26,612 nucleotides of DNA from Priapulus caudatus (Eukaryota; Priapulida; Priapulimorpha; Priapulimorphida; Priapulidae): positions 4,657 to 31,268 of the forward strand of contig NW_014577577.1 of NCBI RefSeq assembly GCF_000485595.1, given 5' to 3'. Shown piece by piece: positions 19,563 to 26,612 of the stretch. Positions within the stretch are counted from its first letter, which is position 1. Every line of letters begins with the position of its first letter. The notes under the pieces are model-generated. The model was not told the DNA's origin. It made no database searches and saw nothing but the letters and a program-made list of their open reading frames with translations. The translations under genes were made by a program, and so were the position numbers.

Positions 19563-21042
19563 GCTTATTTCCGAAATAATACGGCAGCACGCTCGTTTCC
19601 GGCATTTTCTCGCGCGACGTCGCCTCGTTGCGCGTCGTCGTCGTCAGCGCTATGTAGCCGTAGGAAGAGTCGCGCTTCTCCGCCCGCTCGCTGGTGGCGA
19701 CATATGGCGACGGCACGTGAGTGCGTGACATCGTCGGCGGCTTGTGTCGTCGGCGACGTCGCTTCATCGCGTGTTCGCGTAGCGTCTCCTCCATGCCTCG
19801 CGGCGTCGGCGACGTCCCCGCTTGCACCGATGTCGCGCTGCCGTAGCCGGCGACGGGGGAGTTCGCGCGCTGGGCGACAGGTGGCGGCACGGTACAGCGG
19901 ACGCTGCGCATGCGCCGCAGCGTCTCTCGACGCGCGCTCTGGCGGCGCATGGCGAGTTTCCGCTGCTGCAGCTCCTCGATCTTGTCACGTCGTCGGCTGT
20001 CGCTCGTCTGCGCGACGACGGCGACGAGCGACTGCAGTTCCGGCACGCCGCGCGACGCCGAGTAGATGTTGACGATTCTCGGCACCGTCCTCGCCGTCGT
20101 CATCGTCGCCGTCGTCGTCTCGCGTAGTTTGTCGAGATTGTAGCGCGTCCGCTCGACGAAGCTACGGTGATGCATGAGCGCTGCCGACCGCGACGGCTGC
20201 AGCTCCGTTGCGCCACCTGGCGGACTTGCCGCTCGCGTGAGCGGGAGCACGTCGGAGAGCGCCGAGTTGAGATTGACGTGGTGCGCTAGAGGTCGCGCTG
20301 CCAGCCGACCGACTATGTGAGAGCCGTAGGCGAGTGCCGCCGACGACGTCGGCTGCAGCTGCTGCTGCACGTCGCTGTGGCTGTGTTGGCTGCCGAGTCG
20401 TAAGTTGTAGAGACGTCGCTCCAACACGTCGTACGACGTCGGCTGGTGATGCTGGTAGAGCGACACGAGCGCCCTCGCGTGTCGCCTCGCCTGCGTCTTT
20501 CCGCCGGCCGCCACCGAGTTAGCGTCGACGTAAGCGAGCGACACGGCCGACGTCGCAACGTCGGGCGACGTCTCCGTGCCGTCGCTGTTTCGCAGATACG
20601 CGAGGATGACGCCGACGCCCTGGTTGATGATGTGCTGCGGCGGAAATTCGAGCGGATTTCCGGCGAGGTTGAGTCCGGTTAGAGAGCGCAGTAGACCGAG
20701 CGACTGCGGCAGCGTACAGAGGCGATTTCCGCCGAGCAGTAGATTGCGTAGAAGCTGGTGACAGCCGATGCCGCTCGGCAGAGACAGAAGCGCGTTGTTC
20801 CGCAGATCTAGCCATTCGAGCGACGGCAGCAGCTCGAAGAAATCAACGGGGAGAGTCGCGAGGCGGTTTCCCTCCAGGTAGAGAGCCTGCAACGCTTTAG
20901 TGGCGAGCACGCTCTCGGGTATCTTTGAAATGCCCGTGCGCGATGCATCGCTGTAGTTTATAGCAGGGGTTTGCTGTCGCTTGTCCTCGTCGGCTGCTGG
21001 CGATAAGAGATCGTCGCATTCGAAGATGACACTGCGCGACAT
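19558..21042 (-). CDS. LRRC27: LRRC27-like leucine-rich repeat protein, copy 2
   Basis: Intact 494-codon ORF, same structure as 10150-11634: N-terminal LRR block (about residues 28-145) with the LEFPP cap, then a low-complexity basic tail. Amino-acid differences from copy 1 include His97 to Leu in the third repeat, Arg to Gln and Ser to Ala in the mid region, Asn to Ser, Arg to Cys, Thr to Ser and Asp to Tyr in the tail. Against about seven silent changes this is moderate constraint, strongest in the LRRs. The upstream frame is closed by a TGA about 30 bases before the ATG; the in-frame TAG of copy 1 is TGG here. It lies antisense within the intron 18286-22240. Probably allelic with copy 1. 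Confidence 0.85.
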   Translation of the reverse strand: MSRSVIFECDDLLSPAADEDKRQQTPAINYSDASRTGISKIPESVLATKALQALYLEGNRLATLPVDFFELLPSLEWLDLRNNALLSLPSGIGCHQLLRNLLLGGNRLCTLPQSLGLLRSLTGLNLAGNPLEFPPQHIINQGVGVILAYLRNSDGTETSPDVATSAVSLAYVDANSVAAGGKTQARRHARALVSLYQHHQPTSYDVLERRLYNLRLGSQHSHSDVQQQLQPTSSAALAYGSHIVGRLAARPLAHHVNLNSALSDVLPLTRAASPPGGATELQPSRSAALMHHRSFVERTRYNLDKLRETTTATMTTARTVPRIVNIYSASRGVPELQSLVAVVAQTSDSRRRDKIEELQQRKLAMRRQSARRETLRRMRSVRCTVPPPVAQRANSPVAGYGSATSVQAGTSPTPRGMEETLREHAMKRRRRRHKPPTMSRTHVPSPYVATSERAEKRDSSYGYIALTTTTRNEATSREKMPETSVLPYYFGNKQ

Positions 21043-21059
21043 AATCAGCTCTGGCGACC

Positions 21060-21706
21060 AGAAATAAAATCGTCATCCCAACAGATTTGACTTCATTAGT
21101 AAAGTAATGAATGCTTTACGAACGCGATCAGAAGACAATAGGAAACGAGAACAATAGAAATAGAACGTCGATCGTGCTTTTCGCGTGTTTCTGTAGTTTC
21201 TCGCAGTACAGCGCAGCATGTTTGAAAATTGTATTTGTGGGACTGTACTTCGCTGCACTTATACAATAAATCTCATCACTAATATTTGTTTATGCGATTC
21301 GATACGAACGTTAAAATTGCCGAAATGCATTCACCGATGCAGTTAACGAGTATAGCAGGGAATAAAATGGAAAATACGTACAAAATATGAATTTGTAGAG
21401 CCAATCTTAGCCAAATGATTTTGAAATAATCTACGCTTAGTCAGCGGGTCTTACATGTTCAATGTTTATAAATGCTAAACTCCTCGACATGAGACGCTAC
21501 GATCAATATAGTCGAAGCCTATGGTTGTTTGACAACGTATTATGTTCAATCGGTTGGCGTGCACTTATTACGTGTATTTACCCTGGCACCCATTTACGCA
21601 TTTACTCTGTTTCATCTATAATTCATTTTGTGAAATCGTTTTGTTATTTGCGTTCAATTATTACTCGTAAAAAATATAATGGTTTTTGACCGTACGCGCG
21701 GAAAAT
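21060..21706. other. Upstream region of LRRC27-like gene, copy 2
   Basis: Counterpart of 11650-12300. No recognisable core promoter element. Confidence 0.4.
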
Positions 21707-21708
21707 TG

Positions 21709-21818
21709 CATTCCACGCATGCGTGTAGCTTGTTTGTATACGTGCGTGTGCGCTCGTATGCGTCCGTGCGTGCGTGCAGACCTGCGCACGCCCGCGTGTA
21801 TTTGCGTGCACAGTGGGA
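21709..21818. repeat. Alternating purine-pyrimidine (GTGCGTGC) tract, copy 2
   Basis: Counterpart of 12301-12410; Z-DNA-like composition. Confidence 0.6.
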
Positions 21819-21906
21819 GCGTGCTTTTATATTAAAAATTAGCGCGAAATTTCGTCAACTACATTTCAACTGTCGTCGTCGCACGTCACTCTCTCTCTCA
21901 CGCATC

Positions 21907-22116
21907 CTTTTCACGCGCCTACGTTTTTCCCCCTGTCGTCGTCGCACACCACGCGCAGTTTTTCACGCGCCGACGTTTTTCCCCCTGTCGTCGTCGCACA
22001 CCACGCGCAGTTTTTCACGCGCCGACGTTTTTTCCCGGTCGTCGTCGCACACCACGCGCAGTTTTTCACGCGCCGACGTTTTTACCCGGTCGTCGTCGCA
22101 CGGACACCACGCGCAT
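21907..22116. repeat. 52-bp minisatellite, 4 units, in the last intron
   Basis: Four tandem units (52, 52, 51 and about 55 bases) of TTTTTCACGCGCCGACG followed by a GTCGTCGTCGCACACCACG block; the last two units share CCCGGTC in place of CCCCCTGTC. The array ends about 125 bases before the terminal exon and is where contig 1 broke off. All three frames are stop-free through it, so the terminal exon's frame appears open far upstream. Confidence 0.92.
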
Positions 22117-22240
22117 ATTTTCTTGTCAAAGCCTAAGGTTGGTTGTAGTTTGAGCAGTTTTTTTCTCGTCGCCCCACACACACATAACGCGCTCACGCGC
22201 ATATTTTCACGTGACGACCCTTCTTTTTTTTACTTTTCAG

Positions 22241-23079
22241 ACCGCGACAAATTCCGCATCGCCATCCGCACGCAGGAGATCGTCGCTCTGTCGCTCGTCT
22301 TCATTCTCTGGGTGTTCAGCGTCGCCATGTTCATTCACAAGTGGGGCACGATTCGCGTGCTCGAGCCTCGCATCCACAACCGGAAGCCGCACGACGCCAC
22401 CTCGTCGCTCAGCATCCGGCGCGACATGTCCGTACCGGGCGACGACGTCGTCTCCAATCGCAGCTACCACTCGGCGGTCGGCCAGCCGACGGTCGCTCGT
22501 CGACCGTCGTCGCACTGCGGCACGTCCGTCAGCCGACCGTGCTCGCCGTCGTTCCTGAGTCCGGCGACGGCGTGTCGAGCGAGTTCGCCCGTGCTCACGA
22601 AAGCCGGTCTCGGCCGACCGAAATCGCCGCCGCCGACGATGTCGATGCGATCGCGTGCGTCGTCGCCGAACCTGCGCCGACTAAACATGAACAACAGCAA
22701 TGCGAATCTGAGCAGCAGTGTGGCAGGCGGGGCCGGCTCCCCGCACACGTACAGACGCGCTAGCTCGGCCCGCCCCAGCTCCCCGTCACTGTTCCAGATC
22801 GCACGCGACGCGATGGACATCAGCTTGACACACAGTCAGATGCTGGCGACGGTGTCGCCGCGGCGCATGCGCATTCCCTCTATCAGTCTGCCGGCCGACA
22901 GCATACCGGTTGTCTTTCAGCCGGAAGAGTGTCACGCGGGTGTGCGCGACTTCCGGCAGGCGGGAACGTTCGGCGATGCGGTCGTGAGACCGAAACCGAT
23001 TCGTCCCAAGATAGTGCCGCAGCTCTCACGCAGCAGCTGTGAGAGTGACGACACTACCTTCTACGCTAACCTACCATAG
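22241..23079 (+). CDS. Terminal exon: transmembrane segment and cytoplasmic tail of the FN3 protein
   Basis: Begins after TACTTTTCAG (ending 22240) in phase 1, matching the FN3 exon donor, and ends at TAG 23077-23079; about 278 codons. It opens with DRDKFRIAIRTQE, then a hydrophobic helix (IVALSLVFILWVFSVAMFI), then HKWGTIRVLEP. The Trp-Gly-x-Ile-Arg-x-Leu-Glu-Pro juxtamembrane motif resembles that of invertebrate FNDC4/5-like proteins, from memory. The ~240-residue tail is rich in Ser, Pro and Arg, with many Ser-Pro sites (RASSPV, RASSPNL, RPSSPSL, PKSPPP) that suggest a disordered, phosphorylated cytoplasmic region, and a Pro-Lys/Arg stretch (PKPIRPKIV). The frame is open further upstream into the minisatellite; I start at the acceptor because the upstream peptide is repeat-derived. 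Partner and function are unknown. Confidence 0.83.
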
Positions 23080-23258
23080 TGGCTCCGTGTGGTGGCGCCA
23101 CTTTCTATATGAACATGTCTTATAGTGGCTCCGTCTGGTGGCGCCACCTTTTACGCTAACTTGCCTTAGTGGCTCCATGTTCTGGCGCCAACTTCTCTGT
23201 TAACCTGTCTTATAGTATTTCCGTGTGGTGGCGCCACCTTCTACGCTAACTGTCCTAA
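23050..23258 (+). repeat. 44-46-bp tandem repeat spanning the stop codon into the 3'UTR
   Basis: Four to five units built on CTACGCTAAC ... TTAGTGGCTCCGTGTGG followed by TGGCGCCACC; GCGCCA recurs at 23095, 23141, 23185 and 23231 (spacing 46, 44, 46). The first unit contains the last eight codons (TTFYANLP) and the stop. GGTGGCGCCACC is a perfect 12-bp palindrome in two units. Confidence 0.9.
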
Positions 23259-23575
23259 GAGATCACGGTGTGTGAATGCATATATATTGAGTGATAACGT
23301 ATATAACTCTGTCCTCAACTTATATTTGTTTAATTGTTAATTGAATATATTTTACGTTAACTATGTGCTTCGGCGAAGGAAAGATTTGTCATAAGACATA
23401 TTTTCGTGGTTTACTAAGCTCTGCTGTGGACGTGCTAGGGACGGAAACATCAAACTAATTTCGTATTCGGCCATATATCACGAGATACCATATCTTGCAT
23501 GGGCTACTTCATTATATATGCGCGAAAGTTGATATATATATATGTGTGTGTATCGTGAACTGTTAACAGGTTATA

Positions 23576-23581
23576 AATAAA
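23576..23581 (+). terminator. AATAAA poly(A) signal of the FN3/TM gene
   Basis: First canonical AATAAA after the stop codon, giving a 3'UTR of about 500-520 bases. Further AATAAA words occur in the A-rich stretch around 23800-23860. Confidence 0.55.
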
Positions 23582-23589
23582 CCAATTTG

Positions 23590-24110
23590 AGTACACGTTC
23601 TCTTAAAAAATAGACATATATTAACGCAGTGTTTTTGTGTGCATTTATTTACGCATCACTTGAGGAGACAGCGAGATCCTGGACTATGCATCGAGAGAGC
23701 ATACGCTAGGGAAGCCAACACATCGCAGCATTTATAAATATCGATAAATGGTAAAAGTCAGACGCTTAGAAAGTCTACGCAAGTAGTTTCGTATGAATAA
23801 TAAATATGATATGAAATATAAATAAAAAAAAAATAAAAAAAAATAAAATAAAAATAAAATAAATATGTACGAATAACAAAATGGTGAAAGAGGCAGGCGT
23901 CTAGAAAGAGGCGCGTAGTTGCGTACATAAATAATGCATAGCCCTAGATGCAAACAACTGCGAGCGGGGATGCAAGCGTAGATGCGGGTAGATCAAATGA
24001 AAGATGCGTGATAACGATGAGCCTTTACAATAACTGCGTTTTAGAAGAAACTAGATATAAGTGAAGACGGCAGACGGCACGCATAAACGCACGCGTGAGC
24101 GTGTTCTATA
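23590..24110. other. Intergenic stretch with A-rich tract, no gene
   Basis: A/T-rich with an AATAAAA-type run at 23820-23862. The - strand frame over it is hydrophobic only because of poly(T). No gene seen. Confidence 0.5.
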
Positions 24111-24116
24111 ACACAG

Positions 24117-24173
24117 AGGGAGAGAGGGGGAGGGAGAGAGAGAGACAGAAACACACACACACAGAGAAAGTAC

Positions 24174-24238
<65 letters not shown>

Positions 24239-24830
24239 CGTGTGAGAGCGACTAAGAAAGAACAAGATACACACACAGTATCAACGCGCGCGCGTTCGAT
24301 TAGGGGGAGATTGACGATAGATATAAGCTATAGAGGTGCCACAATACACACATACATCACACACACACACACACACACCACACACACACACGACATACTA
24401 TACACACACACAGCACACCACATACGCCACGCACACACACACACACAACGGCATCGCACGCACGCAGCGCACACACACGCACGCACCGCACGCACGCCGC
24501 ACACACACAGCGCGACACACACACGCGCACACATACACGCTGCCGCACACACACACACACCAGCGCACGCAGCACGTCACGCACGCACGCACCGCACGCA
24601 CGCACGCACGCAACGCACACACACACACACATACAGGAGAAGAGAGAGATGAGAGAGAAGAGAGAGAGAGAGGAGAGAGAGAGACGAGAGATGACGAGAG
24701 AGAGAGAGAGAGTCGCGCAAAGGAGAGACAGGCAAAGGGAGGAGAGCAGAGAGGGGGAGGGAGAGAGAGAGAGAGAAAGCGCGTGAGAGATATAGCGAGA
24801 GAGAGAGAGACAGCTGAAAAATTGCCGGAA
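24117..24830. repeat. Compound (GA)n - (CA)n/(CGCA)n - (GA)n microsatellite
   Basis: GA-rich purine tract to about 24245, a unique piece with CGCGCGCG, a CA/GCAC-rich tract 24345-24632, then a second GA tract to about 24815. Three classes of dinucleotide repeat sit within 700 bases. The long + and - frames (185, 170 and 91 codons) are low-complexity artefacts. Confidence 0.93.
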
Positions 24831-25260
24831 GATTCTTGCCGAGGATGAGTATTAATATAAAAATACTAAATTAATATTAAAATCCTGCTGGTATTATGAC
24901 AAATACATCGTGTCCGTGCGTGAGTAGGTGCGTACGTGTTTGCGGGATGCATTTATGAAGAATACACAGGCAATATGGCGAGCATTACCTAATACAATTC
25001 TATAGATTCTATTCTATATTCGAGATTTCTATACAAATCGTGCGCTATGGTTCGCGTGATGATATCACGTGAATTGTGCGTAGCAAAGAATAATGGTGAC
25101 GTCACATGTCACAGCGTGTTGCACCGAGACGACATTTTCTGCATACGACTGACACAAAAACACGCACACATACAAATAGCCAGGACGAAAAAGGACAGTT
25201 TGCGTGTTTATTTAGGTCGTTATGTTACTCATGCGTCCGTGCTTTCAACCACGTTAGCGT
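24831..25260. other. Intergenic stretch; CRE and E-box-like sites, no gene
   Basis: TCACGTGA (25065-25072) and the palindrome TGACGTCA (25097-25104) lie 25 bases apart. The ORF 25047-25286 (+) has no recognisable motif and is not called. Confidence 0.4.
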
Positions 25261-25281
25261 GTTTGAGCGTGAAGCGTGAAG

Positions 25282-25319
25282 CGTGAAGCTACGCGTCACG
25301 CTGCGTGTAGATCTTCACG
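25282..25319. repeat. Inverted repeat / hairpin next to a CGTGAAG tandem repeat
   Basis: Three CGTGAAG units (from about 25268) run into CTACGC. The complementary words GCGTGTAG and CTTCACG follow after a short loop, giving a stem of about 13 pairs with a small bulge. Confidence 0.5.
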
Positions 25320-25346
25320 GATTAAGACAGAATCCGCGTGACCGAC

Positions 25347-25640
25347 CACGTGATATCAATAGGACGAATCACGCGCCTGGCCTGTTGCCGGTGGGCGTGG
25401 CCGGCTATCGTGATTGGATGGCTCTCGCCGTGGGAGAAAACTCGAGCAGGTAAACGGCGACTTGTTCATATATGACCTTACGCCACCACGCCACTTCTGC
25501 TGTCCACGTCTAACACAGGTGTGGCCCACTGGTTCCTACCCTCGAAAAAACCAACAGGGCGTTTGATTTCTGAAAAAATCAGGACAGTTTACCCGCGGCG
25601 CGTTAGATCGGAAGCGCGACCATCATCCAGCCATAAACAA
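25347..25640 (+). promoter_or_regulatory. Candidate promoter and non-coding first exon of a gene to the right
   Basis: On the + strand: CACGTGATATC (25347-25357), a GC/CACCC-type box GTGGGCGTGG (25391-25400), a reversed CCAAT box ATTGG (25413-25417) and a TATA-like CATATATGA (25468-25476). An ATG-free stretch from about 25500 then reaches an ACAA|GTAAGC donor at 25641. Order and spacing fit a polymerase II promoter with a 5'UTR exon, but each site alone could be chance and no coding exon follows in the window. Confidence 0.25.
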
Positions 25641-25641
25641 G

Positions 25642-26535
25642 TAAGCATCATACATATTGGTATACTATTAGGGGTGAATAAAACAATATAAGTGTGGTAA
25701 TAGTAGATAAATAATAATAGTAATAGAAAATACAAAATATTTTGTTTCGTTCACTCCTGATATAAGTAATTAGCTACAAATAGATGTTACATTGTATCTT
25801 ATATACTTTGTGTTTTGTAGAGTGACAGGTAGCGAAATTCCAGCATATAATTGTCTACTGTGTAGGGCCTACTGTGTACAAAAGCCAGCTCACGTTTATG
25901 AATGAAATGGGTAATAATTAGTATTACGTTACTCCTTGGTCGCAGTACATTTAACATAAAAAAGCGTATTCGATTAATTTGCTTAAAACTGCGTTAATAT
26001 TACTAGGATAATAAGTATAATAAATAAAAATTCCCCCAAAAATACATATATCTAAGGTATATAAAATATTAAAGCGTTATTATTACTATTATAATAAGCA
26101 TAATAAATAAAAAATCATATAATAAAATAAATATAGGTAATATAAGGTGTATAAAACTTCTCCATTCACGCCGGATCATTCCATAATTGATATCGGATCT
26201 GGGTTGGGTCAGGCTACGTCGGGCAGGTCAGATGACTGTCAATTCTACGGAGTGAACACGAAAACCCGATTAGATTAACTGATTTGGAATCGCACGAGTT
26301 GTAATCTCGGCGGCAATCCATTACGCGTACAAGAAACTGATCAGCTGATAGCATTTGACGCTGTCGCGACTTTTTGGGCAGGAGCGGTCACCCTGAAGTT
26401 AAAAACATGAGAAACACATTTGTTGCGCTGAACAGGGTGTAGTGTATGCTATCTTATCGGTTCTCCGCGTACAGGTTAGCTGATGGTTGGATCCATAGTC
26501 CATACACGATAAAAGGATACGGGTGGGTGTGTACA
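25642..26535. other. AT-rich stretch without recognised gene
   Basis: Many ATAATAATA-type runs between 25660 and 26150, then mixed sequence. No ORF, RNA gene or element ends seen. If the upstream donor is real this would be intron. Confidence 0.45.
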
Positions 26536-26549
26536 CTGCGCGCGCGCGT

Positions 26550-26612
<63 letters not shown>
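26536..26612. repeat. (GT)n microsatellite at window edge
   Basis: GCGCGCGC followed by GT dinucleotides to the end of the window; full length not visible. Confidence 0.97.

Larger units (their letters stand above)
12610..22007 (+). repeat. Copy 2 of the ~9.4 kb directly repeated segment (likely alternative haplotype)
   Basis: Homologous throughout to 3463-12599. It is about 260 bases longer, mostly from the CCTG/GATGAT arrays, the 19-bp minisatellite and the CTT tract. It is continuous with unique sequence on the right, so this copy is the one physically linked to the terminal exon of the FN3 gene. Confidence 0.93.

Noticed and set aside
3463-22007. Real recent tandem gene duplication of LRRC27 and the FN3 exon
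   Set aside because: Possible, but exact abutment at an N gap, contig ends in simple repeats and allele-like divergence make duplicate haplotypes far more likely.
24095-24848. Arg/Glu/Thr/His-rich ORFs up to 185 codons
   Set aside because: Translations of GA and CA microsatellites.
25603-25620. AGATCGGAAGCGCGAC resembling a sequencing adapter
   Set aside because: The match to the common adapter fails after AGATCGGAAG and the flanking sequence is ordinary genomic DNA.

Overview
The window is nuclear DNA from an animal, probably a marine or other invertebrate; I cannot place it to phylum. Coding exons are GC-rich with GT-AG introns. They sit in AT-rich non-coding DNA full of micro- and minisatellites, with a fragment of a PHD-carrying non-LTR retrotransposon and a small MITE. 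Nothing prokaryotic is present: no operons, tRNAs, rRNAs or CRISPR arrays were seen.

Layout. (1) 1-3462: unique, repeat-rich, no gene I can support; it holds a 14-bp minisatellite with 56-bp higher-order periodicity at 661-1190. (2) 3463-12599: 'copy 1' of a ~9.1 kb segment. It contains a (CCTG)n array, a GATGAT-type 10-bp array, a 165-bp hAT-like MITE, a 19-bp minisatellite, one fibronectin type III (FN3) exon (+ strand), a retrotransposon fragment (- strand), an intronless LRRC27-like leucine-rich-repeat gene (- strand), and the start of a 52-bp minisatellite. (3) 12600-12609: a gap of ten Ns. (4) 12610-22007: 'copy 2' of the same segment in the same order and orientation, differing by roughly 1-2 % plus repeat-length changes. 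(5) 22008-26612: unique sequence with the rest of the 52-bp minisatellite, the transmembrane/cytoplasmic terminal exon of the FN3 protein (22241-23079), its 3'UTR and poly(A) signal, purine and CA tracts, a possible promoter of a further gene near 25350-25640, and a terminal (GT)n.

Gene logic. The FN3 exon (phase 1-1) and the transmembrane exon (phase 1) join in frame and give the C-terminal part of a single-pass surface protein resembling the FNDC4/FNDC5-like family of invertebrates. The LRRC27-like gene lies on the opposite strand inside the ~4 kb intron between these two exons. N-terminal exons of the FN3 gene are not recognised here and may lie to the left.

Main conclusion. The large direct duplication meets exactly at the N gap, and both contig ends lie in simple repeats. 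It is best explained as two overlapping haplotype contigs scaffolded end to end, not as a real tandem duplication. The true locus would then be about 17 kb with one FN3 exon and one LRRC27-like gene. The two copies also serve as an allele comparison: they show which ORFs are constrained and reveal an unusual pair of in-place inversions in the CCTG/GATGAT array. I found no convincing new biochemical system.
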